A stretch of 17,870 nt of DNA from Lachnospiraceae bacterium (GTDB lineage Bacteria > Bacillota > Clostridia > Lachnospirales > Lachnospiraceae), in contig DMLD01000191.1 of assembly GCA_003453515.1 (NCBI GenBank), positions 1 through 17,870 of the forward strand. The letters are read 5' to 3'. The translations under genes and the position numbers were made by a program. Below are positions 7,472 through 16,035 of this stretch, piece after piece (within the stretch, counting starts at the first letter, position 1; every line of letters starts with the position of its first letter). The notes under the pieces are model-generated. The model was not told the DNA's origin. It ran no database searches and saw nothing but the letters and a program-made list of their open reading frames with translations.

Positions 7472-7500
7472 CTTGCCAAAACGCCCGAATAGGTATAAAA
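7472..7500 (+). promoter_or_regulatory. Promoter of the ATP synthase operon
   Basis: TTGCCA at 7472-7477, a 17-base spacer and TAAAAT at 7495-7500 match the sigma-A pattern. The -35 box lies 21 bases from the -35 box of the divergent promoter, so regulators bound here could act on both. The spacer contains CGCCCGAA, as in the peptidase promoter. No atpI gene lies between this promoter and atpB. Confidence 0.75.
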
Positions 7501-7542
7501 TATAACATGTTTGGATATATACGGAGAGAAAGGGGTGATCGT

Positions 7543-8319
7543 TTGGAAGAGATGGCCGAGAAGCTGGTTGAGGAGCTGGAATGCGAGACCGTGTTTACCA
7601 TCCCGATAGGCGGTGGGATACCCGTATCCGAGTCGGTTGTCGTGACATGGATCATCATGGCTGTGTTGATCATTTTTTTCTTCCTGATGACAAGGAAACT
7701 CAGGGTTCATAACATATCAAGACGTCAGGCGGTGATAGAGACCATCGTGGTCAAGCTGACGGATCTGGTGAAGGATATGGTCGGAGAGCGCGGTGCGGGA
7801 CTTGCGCCGTATCTTGTGACGGTCCTCATCTACATAGGCGTTGCAAATATATGCGGTATATTTGGCTTTAAAGCACCTACCAAGGATCTGAACGTGACGA
7901 TTGCTCTGGCGGTGATGAGTATAGTACTGGTGCAGGCTGCCGGTATATATTATCTGGGAGCGAAGACCTGGCTGAAAAATTTCACCAAGCCGGTTGCAGT
8001 CGTAACACCGTTCAACATACTGGATCTGATAACAAGACCGCTGTCGCTGTGTATGCGACTTTTTGGTAACGTGATCGGAGCATTTGTCATAATGAAGCTT
8101 ATCGAGATGGTGCTTCCGGTGGTGCTGCCCGCAGTATTCAGCGTGTATTTTGATCTGTTCGACGGTATACTTCAGGCATATGTATTTGTATTTTTGACAT
8201 CGCTCTACATAAAGGAAGCCATTGAAGAGGAAGAGGATGAGACAGGGAAAAAGAAGAAAAGGCTGAGAAACAGGGTCGCCGCCGTGGCGGTTTCGGAGCA
8301 GGAGAGAAAGTCAGCTTGA
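7543..8319 (+). CDS. atpB: F1Fo ATP synthase subunit a
   Basis: Subunit a forms the half-channels that carry ions to and from the c ring. I place the start at a TTG codon at 7543 because AAAGGGGTGATC just before it matches the full anti-Shine-Dalgarno complement except for one base. The ATG at 7552 is too far from this site and the upstream ATG at 7507 would bypass it. The protein is 258 residues with five predicted membrane helices. The essential arginine is R172 in the SLCMRLFGN motif of the fourth helix, and a FLTSLYIKEAIEEE segment closes the last helix. The C-terminus has a long charged tail (EEEEDETGKKKKRLR), longer than in most relatives. It is the first gene of the operon. Confidence 0.93.
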   Translation: MEEMAEKLVEELECETVFTIPIGGGIPVSESVVVTWIIMAVLIIFFFLMTRKLRVHNISRRQAVIETIVVKLTDLVKDMVGERGAGLAPYLVTVLIYIGVANICGIFGFKAPTKDLNVTIALAVMSIVLVQAAGIYYLGAKTWLKNFTKPVAVVTPFNILDLITRPLSLCMRLFGNVIGAFVIMKLIEMVLPVVLPAVFSVYFDLFDGILQAYVFVFLTSLYIKEAIEEEEDETGKKKKRLRNRVAAVAVSEQERKSA

Positions 8320-8345
8320 TTGTATAACCCGAATAAAAATATATA
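8316..8345 (+). promoter_or_regulatory. Possible secondary promoter before atpE
   Basis: TTGATT at 8316-8321 overlaps the atpB stop, followed by an 18-base spacer and TATATA at 8340-8345. It could raise expression of subunit c, which is needed in many copies. The AT-rich spacing region makes chance matches likely, so this is tentative. Confidence 0.3.
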
Positions 8346-8363
8346 AAACGGAGGTAATTAATT

Positions 8364-8588
8364 ATGGGAACAATTGCTATCGGAGCAGGGCTTGCCGTAT
8401 TTGGTGCTGTAGGAGCAGGACTTGGAATCGGTATCGCGACATCGAAGGCTGTTGAGGCAGTAGCGAGGCAGCCGGAGGCTGATTCGAAGATCATGAAAAA
8501 CCTGATCCTCGGATGTGCGCTTGCGGAGGCGACTGCGATCTACTGCTTTGTCATTGCTATCCTCATAATCATGATGCTGGGTCAGTAG
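8364..8588 (+). CDS. atpE: F1Fo ATP synthase subunit c
   Basis: This 74-residue hairpin protein forms the rotating membrane ring. CGGAGGTAAT precedes the ATG. Helix 1 has the glycine-rich GAVGAGLGIGIA stretch, the polar loop is AVARQPEAD, and the ion-binding carboxylate is E55 in LAEATAIY of helix 2. Aligned to the Na+-type c subunit of Ilyobacter, the Gln ligand of helix 1 is I22 here and the Ser after the Glu is A56; only the Thr (T57) remains. This argues for proton rather than sodium coupling. It lies between atpB and atpF with gaps of 44 and 14 bases. Confidence 0.96.
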   Translation: MGTIAIGAGLAVFGAVGAGLGIGIATSKAVEAVARQPEADSKIMKNLILGCALAEATAIYCFVIAILIIMMLGQ

Positions 8589-8602
8589 AAAGGTAGGGAT
8601 CT

Positions 8603-9091
8603 ATGCTACGGATAGATATCAATCTGGTTTTTACGATCATCAATATCCTGATCCTGTTTATCGCGTTTCGCTTTGTGCTTTTCAAGCCGGTGAAGAAGAT
8701 ACTTGACGAGAGACAGGCTGAGGCTGACCGCGAATTCGATGAGGCAAAGCAAAAGCAGGATGAGGCAGACAAGCTTCAGAAGCAGCTGAACGACTCGATC
8801 GCTTCGATCGAGGAGGATCGCAAGGAGGCAATGGCAGACGCCAGAAAGAAGGCGGATGACGAGTATCAGCGCATAGTGGGACATGCTGAGGCTCAGGCAA
8901 AGGATATCACTGATCGTGCGACCATAGAAGCAGAGAATCAGAAGAAAAAGATCATAAAGAGTGCCGAGGAGGAGATAGCCGACATGGTGGTAGAGGCAGC
9001 AGGAAAGGTTGCGGGTACCGCTCACGGCTCCGACTTTGACCGGTCGCTCTATGATGAGTTTTTATCAAAAAAAGCGAGGGATGATTCATGA
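8603..9091 (+). CDS. atpF: F1Fo ATP synthase subunit b
   Basis: Subunit b is the peripheral stalk that links Fo to delta. It has 162 residues: one N-terminal membrane helix (about residues 8-28, VFTIINILILFIAFRFVLF) followed by a long, highly charged coiled coil of Glu, Lys, Gln and Ala up to about residue 140. A second b-like gene is not present, so a b2 homodimer is expected. The final codons overlap the next gene by four bases (ATGA), which implies translational coupling to the delta-alpha fusion. The ribosome binding site (AAGGTAGGG) is moderate. Confidence 0.95.
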   Translation: MLRIDINLVFTIINILILFIAFRFVLFKPVKKILDERQAEADREFDEAKQKQDEADKLQKQLNDSIASIEEDRKEAMADARKKADDEYQRIVGHAEAQAKDITDRATIEAENQKKKIIKSAEEEIADMVVEAAGKVAGTAHGSDFDRSLYDEFLSKKARDDS

Positions 9092-11130
9092 CACAAAAGG
9101 CGATGGACTACGCGTCAGAGCTTATGAACATTCCTGACGCCAGAGAGCTGGTTGCCGAGACATGGGATATATGTGAGGCAGTACCGGCTGTATCTGAGGA
9201 ATTGGCGGATGAGGGCATCCCGATCAGCGTAAAGCACGTTGTGATCGACAGGATATTCCCGGGAGGCATTCGCAACTTCCTCAAATTGTTGTGCGATAAC
9301 GACGATTTCAAGCTTTTTCAGGAGATAGTTGATCAGTTTCACGAGCTTCTGAAAAATCCCAAAAAGGTCGACTCGTACGCGGAGCTCGTATATGTGACTC
9401 CGCCTACCGATGAGCAGATACTTCGTATCAGGGATTTCCTCGGGAGAGAGTTCCATAATGAGGATATGGAGCTGACGATGAAGCAGGATGACTCGCTGAA
9501 GAGCGGCTTCATCATAAGAGTCGGATCAAAGGAGTATGACTGGTCTGAGGCAGGACGAATCAGGCAGTTGGAGGAGCGCCTGAGCAGGGCTGTCACCACA
9601 TCCCATACATATTCCGAGGACGGTATCATCTCGATCCTTCGTTCGACCATAGAGGAGTTTGAGCTGACTGCTGCCGACAAGGAGATAGGTGTTGCCAACT
9701 GGGTAGGTGACGGTATCGTAAATGTGGACGGTATCGACCATGCCCATTACGGAGAGATCGTTATATTTGACTGCGGCGTCAAGGGAATGGTTCAGGATGT
9801 GCGCCGCGATGAGATAGGAGTCATACTTTTCGGACGTGACACTGAGATACACGAGGGATCGAGGGTAGTCAGGACCGGAAAAATGGCAGGCATCCCCGTC
9901 GGAGATGAGTTTTTGGGAAGAGTTGTGGACTCGCTCGGTGCGCCGCTTGACGGTGGACCCGAGATCGAGACCGAGAACTATCGTCCGATAGAGATGAACG
10001 CTCCGGGTATAGTTGAGAGAAAGTCCGTGTCCGTTCCCATGGAGACGGGAATTCTTTCCATCGACTCGATGTTCCCCATAGGCAGGGGGCAGAGAGAGCT
10101 TATCATCGGAGACAGACAGACCGGAAAGACATCCATAGCCATGGATACGATCCTTAACCAAAAGGGCAAGGATACGATATGTATATACGTTGCCATCGGT
10201 CAGAAGGCATCGACAGTGGCAAAGCTTGTTTCCACATTGAAAAATGCCGGCGCTATGGACTACACCATAGTTGTATCCGCTACGGCATCCGATCCTGCAC
10301 CGCTGCAGTATATCGCGCCTTATTCGGGTACGGCACTTGCCGAGCATTTTATGTATCAGGGTAAGGACGTACTGATAGTATACGATGATCTGAGCAAGCA
10401 CGCCGTGGCGTACCGCGCGATATCACTTTTGCTGGAGCGCTCGCCGGGACGAGAGGCTTATCCGGGAGACGTGTTCTATCTTCATTCGCGCCTGCTGGAG
10501 AGGTCGGCAAGGCTTTCGCCTGAGGCGGGAGGCGGTTCGATAACGGCACTTCCCATTATCGAGACACAGGCAGGAGACGTGTCCGCATATATACCGACCA
10601 ATGTCATATCGATAACGGACGGTCAGATATATCTGGAAAGCCAGCTGTTTTTCTCGGGGCAAAGACCCGCGGTCAATGTCGGGCTGTCGGTGTCCAGAGT
10701 CGGTGGCGCCGCACAGCGCAAGGCGATGAAGAAGGCAGCCGGAAGCGTGCGTATAGATCTGGCGCAGTATCGGGAGATGGAGGTATTTACGCAGTTTTCC
10801 TCCGATCTTGACGATGCGACCAAGAAGCAGCTTGAGAACGGAAGGGCTCTCATGGAGCTGTTGAAGCAGCCGCTCGGGAAGCCGTTTTCGATGGCGGAGC
10901 AGGTGATCACTCTGGTTGCCGCCAACATGTATATTTTTGGCGGTATTCCCGTAGATCTGATAGGTGAATTCAGAAGCAGTATGCTTGAATATTTTCATAC
11001 GGAGTGCTCGGATATCATAACCGAACTGGAAACCTACATGGATCTTCCGGATGAGCTGTATGAGCGTATCGAGAATGCTGTCAGGAAGTACAGGGCTATC
11101 TATCTGGAGGAGCAAAATGCCGAACACTAA
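9088..11130 (+). CDS. atpHA: Fused F1 ATP synthase subunits delta and alpha
   Basis: One open frame of 680 residues covers two subunits that are normally separate. Residues 1-167 are delta: a helical N-terminal domain with ISVKHVVIDRIFPGGIRNFLKLL, then the C-terminal beta/alpha region ending SGFIIRVGSKEYDWSEAGR. Residues 168-178 form a short linker. From about 179 the alpha subunit begins (ISILRSTIEEFE, VANWVGDGIVNVDG), with Walker A GDRQTGKT at 341-348 and a complete C-terminal domain to residue 680. If alpha is counted from residue 173, the Walker A falls at its usual place near 169. No stop codon or ATG/GTG start with a ribosome binding site lies at the joint; a TTG at codon 161 is weakly possible. 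The end overlaps atpG by 14 bases. Alpha carries the non-catalytic nucleotide sites; delta joins F1 to the b stalk. Confidence 0.95.
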   Translation: MTQKAMDYASELMNIPDARELVAETWDICEAVPAVSEELADEGIPISVKHVVIDRIFPGGIRNFLKLLCDNDDFKLFQEIVDQFHELLKNPKKVDSYAELVYVTPPTDEQILRIRDFLGREFHNEDMELTMKQDDSLKSGFIIRVGSKEYDWSEAGRIRQLEERLSRAVTTSHTYSEDGIISILRSTIEEFELTAADKEIGVANWVGDGIVNVDGIDHAHYGEIVIFDCGVKGMVQDVRRDEIGVILFGRDTEIHEGSRVVRTGKMAGIPVGDEFLGRVVDSLGAPLDGGPEIETENYRPIEMNAPGIVERKSVSVPMETGILSIDSMFPIGRGQRELIIGDRQTGKTSIAMDTILNQKGKDTICIYVAIGQKASTVAKLVSTLKNAGAMDYTIVVSATASDPAPLQYIAPYSGTALAEHFMYQGKDVLIVYDDLSKHAVAYRAISLLLERSPGREAYPGDVFYLHSRLLERSARLSPEAGGGSITALPIIETQAGDVSAYIPTNVISITDGQIYLESQLFFSGQRPAVNVGLSVSRVGGAAQRKAMKKAAGSVRIDLAQYREMEVFTQFSSDLDDATKKQLENGRALMELLKQPLGKPFSMAEQVITLVAANMYIFGGIPVDLIGEFRSSMLEYFHTECSDIITELETYMDLPDELYERIENAVRKYRAIYLEEQNAEH

Positions 11131-12061
11131 GGAGCTTCAAAACCGCATAAGCAGTATACGCGACACGATGAAGATAACCAATGCCATGTACATGATCTCG
11201 TCGATGAAGCTTAGAAAGACCAGAACAAAGCTCGAGAACACAGAGCCCTATTTTGAGGGACTCAAAAGTGAGATATCCAATATTCTTCTGCATCTTCCCG
11301 ACATGGAGGATCGCTATTTCGACACCAGCGAGGAGGATATGGATGATGACCGCGAGCGAAGGAGAGGGTTTATCATCGTGGTCGGCGACAAGGGAATGGC
11401 AGGCGCCTACAACCACAACGTGATCAAGGAGGCATTGGGACACATAAGTCCCGAGGACAGACTGTTTGTTGTGGGTGAGGTCGGACGCCATGAGCTGCGT
11501 GCCGAGGGATATTCGGTGGAGCCGGGATTTTTGTTCTCTGCCAACAACCCGTCCATGCACAGAGCCAGGGTCATAGCTGAGAGCGTGCTGGAGCTGTATA
11601 AAAATAAAGAGCTTGATGAGGTCCATTTCATATACACCCACATGCTGAATTCGATGAATTCAGAGGTGAGATATGAGCGATTGCTCCCGCTCAAAACGCA
11701 TACATTTTTAAAGGAAGAGCTCATAGAAAAAGCCATGCATGAGCAGGGTGACAAGACTAGGGAGCAGATCGAGAGAGAGGCTGAGGACTGGTATATGATA
11801 TATCCCTCTCCCAAGAAGGTGCTGGAGAATCTGGTTTATAATTATATCACCGGATATGTCTACAGCGTGCTTGTGGAGGGTGCGGCGAGCGAGGAGAATG
11901 CCCGTATGATGGCGATGCAGGCTGCAACGGACAATGCTCGTGAGATGCTTGGCGAGCTGTCGGTCCGGTACAATCGTGCGAGACAGTCGGCGATAACCCA
12001 GGAGATAACAGAGGTCATCGCGGGTGCCAAGGCGCTGAAGAAGCGGAAAAAGCAGTCATAA
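11117..12061 (+). CDS. atpG: F1Fo ATP synthase subunit gamma
   Basis: Gamma is the central rotor shaft within the alpha-beta hexamer. The start at 11117 is chosen for the GGAGG seven bases upstream and because MPNTKELQNRISSIRDTMKI is the classic N-terminal helix; upstream extension would lie inside the alpha coding frame. It has 314 residues, a little longer than the usual 285-295, with an acidic insertion near residues 66-80 (DTSEEDMDDDRERRR). The conserved KGMAGAYNHNVIKEA motif and the C-terminal helix ENARMMAMQAATDNAREML, ending in a TQEITEVIAGAKAL segment, are clear. It overlaps the delta-alpha gene and is 69 bases from atpD; that gap contains a small imperfect hairpin around CCGTTA/TAACCGG. 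Confidence 0.96.
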   Translation: MPNTKELQNRISSIRDTMKITNAMYMISSMKLRKTRTKLENTEPYFEGLKSEISNILLHLPDMEDRYFDTSEEDMDDDRERRRGFIIVVGDKGMAGAYNHNVIKEALGHISPEDRLFVVGEVGRHELRAEGYSVEPGFLFSANNPSMHRARVIAESVLELYKNKELDEVHFIYTHMLNSMNSEVRYERLLPLKTHTFLKEELIEKAMHEQGDKTREQIEREAEDWYMIYPSPKKVLENLVYNYITGYVYSVLVEGAASEENARMMAMQAATDNAREMLGELSVRYNRARQSAITQEITEVIAGAKALKKRKKQS

Positions 12062-12091
12062 AGTGCCGGCAGTGTGTATCATAATTTATAA

Positions 12092-13552
<1,461 letters not shown>

Positions 13553-13564
13553 GTGGTGATGGAT

Positions 13565-13978
13565 ATGAATACTTTTTATCTTAAGATAGTAGCCTGTGAC
13601 CGGGTCTTCTACGAGGGTGAGGCGACCATACTTGTTTTTCCGGTAGAGGATGGCGAGATGGCGATACAGGCTCATCATGAGCAGATGGTCACGACTACAT
13701 CTATAGGCACGATGAGGTACAAAACGCCTGATGGCAAGGAGCATGTGGTCATAGTCTCTGACGGGATACTGACCGTGAAAAAGAACAGGGCTGATGTGAT
13801 CGTCTATTCGGCAGAGAAGCCTGAGGAGATCGACAGGTTCAGAGCCGAGGCGGCTGCCGAGAGAGCGAGGGAGAAGCTTTCTCAAAAGCAGAGTATGGTC
13901 GAGTACCATATCTCGGCTGCTTCGCTGGCGAGGGCGATGGCGAGACTCAGCGGAAGAGATAAATATCTGGGAGGGTGA
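13565..13978 (+). CDS. atpC: F1Fo ATP synthase subunit epsilon
   Basis: Epsilon binds the gamma shaft and can inhibit ATP hydrolysis. I place the start at ATG 13565, giving MNTFYLKIVACDRVFYEGEA and 137 residues, with GGTGAT four bases upstream. In-frame GTG codons at 13553 and 13556 and an ATG at 13559 are alternatives that add only up to four residues. The N-terminal beta sandwich (VFPVEDGEMAIQAHHEQMV, VIVSDGILTVKKNRADVIV) is followed by a two-helix C-terminal domain rich in Glu, Arg and Ala, residues about 86-137. It is 12 bases after atpD and 6 before a small unknown gene. Confidence 0.94.
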   Translation: MNTFYLKIVACDRVFYEGEATILVFPVEDGEMAIQAHHEQMVTTTSIGTMRYKTPDGKEHVVIVSDGILTVKKNRADVIVYSAEKPEEIDRFRAEAAAERAREKLSQKQSMVEYHISAASLARAMARLSGRDKYLGG

Positions 13979-13984
13979 TATCCT

Positions 13985-14284
13985 ATGGCAATGGATGAAA
14001 ATATCAAGAAACAGCTTGTTGAGCAGCTTGGAGCTGAGCTCGGAGTAAAAAAGGAATCTAAGGATGTGAGGTTTGACTCGTCAACGGGTACGCTGTACGG
14101 GGCTGAGCTTAGAAATTATGCGGTTTCTCATATTGACAGCGACCAGTTTACCAAGGGTAAAACATATGAGGGCGGAGATATAGTAAACGGAAGGATAAGA
14201 GTGATCGATGACAACAACCGACCGTCAAACATACATCTGTCCGACTACGATTTTGAGTTCCATCTGCATGTTGCGAAGCAGTGA
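13985..14284 (+). CDS. Small acidic protein of unknown function at the end of the atp operon
   Basis: The start at 13985 follows GGGAGGGTGAT seven bases upstream and lies 6 bases after the atpC stop, so it is very likely co-translated with the operon. The product is 99 residues, soluble and without a signal peptide or membrane helix. It has an amphipathic helix at the N-terminus (KKQLVEQLGAELGVKKES), then a beta-rich part with a cluster of Asp, Asn and His near the end (SDYDFEFHLHVAKQ). I do not recognise it; it is not AtpI, AtpZ or the DUF1146 protein found after atp genes in other Firmicutes. Position suggests a link to the ATP synthase or simply read-through expression. Confidence 0.75.
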   Translation: MAMDENIKKQLVEQLGAELGVKKESKDVRFDSSTGTLYGAELRNYAVSHIDSDQFTKGKTYEGGDIVNGRIRVIDDNNRPSNIHLSDYDFEFHLHVAKQ

Positions 14285-14324
14285 ATAAGCAAACTGTGAG
14301 CATGGTTGAACCGATAGTCGAGAA

Positions 14325-14385
14325 TGGCACCATCTGAAAGGATGGTTTTGCCACTAAAGGGGATAATTTGGTGAATTTTACCAAA
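14325..14385 (+). other. Structured 3' region after the atp operon
   Basis: Two hairpins follow the last gene: TGGCA with ACCATC/GATGGT and TGCCA (14325-14353), and TTTGGT/ACCAAA with a 7-base loop (14367-14385). Neither has a strong T tract, so the end of the atp transcript is not a typical intrinsic terminator. The structures could end or stabilise the long mRNA. The gap from 14285 to 14580 otherwise holds only the promoter and leader of the next gene. Confidence 0.45.
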
Positions 14386-14425
14386 GTAAAGGTGATTCAA
14401 TCAGTAACTTTGTACAAAATTGCGC

Positions 14426-14457
14426 TTGACGAATATGAACAAAGGTGCTAGTATAAT
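14426..14457 (+). promoter_or_regulatory. Promoter of the O-acetylhomoserine sulfhydrylase gene
   Basis: A TTGACG box at 14426-14431 and a perfect TATAAT at 14452-14457 are separated by 20 bases, longer than optimal. The -10 box is strong. Transcription from near 14464 would give a leader of about 117 bases. Confidence 0.6.
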
Positions 14458-14518
14458 GTCAGTTTAAGGAAATCATTAATTTGCTGGTAAGTTTTATTTG
14501 ATCATATATCCCTTTAGT

Positions 14519-14562
14519 GGCCGGAGAGCGATCTCCGGCCTTCCCTTTATTCTGAGAATAAA
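14519..14562 (+). promoter_or_regulatory. Leader hairpins upstream of the sulfhydrylase gene
   Basis: A perfect 9-bp GC-rich stem GGCCGGAGA/TCTCCGGCC closes a GCGA tetraloop of the GNRA type (14519-14540) and is followed by TTCCCTTTATT, not a clean T tract. A second 7-bp hairpin TTTATTC/GAATAAA (14546-14562) ends just before the ribosome binding site. This may be an attenuator or translational control element. No SAM-I riboswitch core is visible in the leader, although this gene family is often controlled by one. Confidence 0.5.
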
Positions 14563-14580
14563 AACAAGGAGGATAAAGCA

Positions 14581-15867
14581 GTGAGCGATACTTCAAATTA
14601 CAAAAAAGGAACACAGTGTGTACAGGCGGGATACAGACCGGGCAACGGTGAGCCCAGACAGGTGCCTATCATCCAGTCGACCACATTTAAATATGATACA
14701 AGTGAAGCTATGGGAAGGCTGTTTGATCTGGAGGACAGCGGATATTTTTATACGAGATTGCAGAATCCGACCAATGACCATGTTGCGGCAAAGATAGCCG
14801 AGCTGGAGGGAGGAACTGCGGGCATGCTCACATCGTCGGGGCAGGCTGCCAACTTTTTTGCACTGTTCAATATATGTGAGACCGGCTCTCATATAGTTTC
14901 ATCATCCTCTATCTACGGAGGAACATTTAACCTGCTTTCGGTCACCATGGCAAAGATGGGTATCGAGACGACCTTTGTATCGCCCGACTGCTCTGATGAT
15001 GAGCTCGAGGCTGCGTTTAAGGAAAATACCAGAGCGGTGTTTGGCGAAAGTATAGCCAATCCCGCCCTTACAGTTTTTGATATAGAGAGGTTTGCCGAGG
15101 CTGCGCACAGACATGGGGTTCCGCTGGTCGTCGACAATACATTTCCGACGCCTGTCAACTGCCGCCCGATAGAGTGGGGTGCCGATATAGTCACACACTC
15201 TACGACGAAATATATGGACGGTCACGGAGCGGGAGTCGGCGGAGCCATAGTTGACAGCGGTCACTTTGACTGGATGGCTCACGCAGAATTGTTCCCGGGA
15301 TTGTGTACTCCGGACGAGTCCTATCACGGGATCACCTATGCTGAAAAATTCGGTAAAGAGGGAGCCTTTATAACCAAGTGTACGGCTCAGCTCATGAGAG
15401 ATCTGGGCTCCATTCAGTCCCCTCAAAACGCATTTATACTCAACCTCGGGCTGGAGTCACTCCACGTTCGTATGCCTAAGCATGTGGAGAATGCCTGTGC
15501 GGTTGCGAAGTTTCTCAAGGATCATCCGAAGGTGACCTCCGTAAGCTATCCGGGACTGCTGGGTGATAAGTATTACGAGCTTTCAAAAAAATATATGCCA
15601 AACGGTGGCTGCGGAGTTGTATCCTTTGAGGTCCAGGGAGGAAGAGCGGGTGCCGAGAGCTTCATGAAGAGGCTGAAGCTGGCTGCCATAGAGACTCATG
15701 TCGCCGATGCGAGAACGTGCTGCCTCAACCCTGCGACATCCACACACAGACAGATGACAGATGAGCAGCTGGCGGCTGCCGGCATACCTGCGGGGCTCAT
15801 CAGGATCTCGCTCGGACTTGAGGACAAGGAGGATCTGATCGCCGATATTTCTCAGGCTCTCGAGTGA
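14581..15867 (+). CDS. O-acetylhomoserine aminocarboxypropyltransferase (sulfhydrylase)
   Basis: This 428-residue PLP enzyme of the Cys/Met metabolism family most likely makes homocysteine from O-acetylhomoserine and sulfide, in the cytoplasm. It starts at GTG 14581, set by AAGGAGG nearby. Family signatures are YFYTRLQNPTNDHV near residue 57, MLTSSGQAANFF, the PLP-phosphate and active-site region THSTTKYMDGHG with Schiff-base lysine K210, and a C-terminal RISLGLEDKEDLIADI. Length matches MetY rather than the shorter (about 380-residue) cystathionine gamma-synthases and lyases. It has its own promoter and stands as a single-gene unit; the downstream gene has another promoter. Other activities of the family, such as methionine gamma-lyase, cannot be fully excluded from sequence. 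Confidence 0.88.
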   Translation: MSDTSNYKKGTQCVQAGYRPGNGEPRQVPIIQSTTFKYDTSEAMGRLFDLEDSGYFYTRLQNPTNDHVAAKIAELEGGTAGMLTSSGQAANFFALFNICETGSHIVSSSSIYGGTFNLLSVTMAKMGIETTFVSPDCSDDELEAAFKENTRAVFGESIANPALTVFDIERFAEAAHRHGVPLVVDNTFPTPVNCRPIEWGADIVTHSTTKYMDGHGAGVGGAIVDSGHFDWMAHAELFPGLCTPDESYHGITYAEKFGKEGAFITKCTAQLMRDLGSIQSPQNAFILNLGLESLHVRMPKHVENACAVAKFLKDHPKVTSVSYPGLLGDKYYELSKKYMPNGGCGVVSFEVQGGRAGAESFMKRLKLAAIETHVADARTCCLNPATSTHRQMTDEQLAAAGIPAGLIRISLGLEDKEDLIADISQALE

Positions 15868-15901
15868 GGATAGAAATACTATACACGGCTGTCATATTTA
15901 C

Positions 15902-15930
15902 TTGCATTTGCATTAAAATTGTTGTATAAT
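15902..15930 (+). promoter_or_regulatory. Promoter of the xseA-xseB operon
   Basis: TTGCAT at 15902-15907, a 17-base spacer and a perfect TATAAT at 15925-15930. Transcription would begin near 15937, some 100 bases before the chosen xseA start. Confidence 0.75.
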
Positions 15931-15948
15931 ATATGTTTGATGTGGGCA

Positions 15949-15994
15949 GTGTAAGAAAATGGACGGATCGGGACTTTCTTACACATTGGTTTTT
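15949..15994 (+). promoter_or_regulatory. Long hairpin with T tract in the xseA leader
   Basis: A perfect 10-bp stem GTGTAAGAAA/TTTCTTACAC (15949-15958 with 15975-15984) encloses a 16-base loop and is followed by ATTGG and TTTTT (15990-15994). Being only about 12 bases after the predicted transcription start, it could be an attenuator, a short RNA ending here, or a terminator for read-through from the preceding gene. No complete SAM, T-box or similar core is recognised. Confidence 0.5.
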
Positions 15995-16035
15995 CCTTAA
16001 AAATGACGGTTTTACCGGTTCTTCGGGAGAGATAT

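Noticed and set aside
8364..8588. Sodium-type c ring
   Set aside because: The Gln and Ser ligands of Na+ rings are replaced by Ile and Ala.
9526..10401. 291-residue minus-strand frame inside the delta-alpha gene
   Set aside because: It is a shadow of a highly conserved coding frame; no start signal and no family resemblance.
14464..14580. SAM-I riboswitch before the sulfhydrylase gene
   Set aside because: None of the conserved core pieces of the SAM-I aptamer could be found; only simple hairpins are present.
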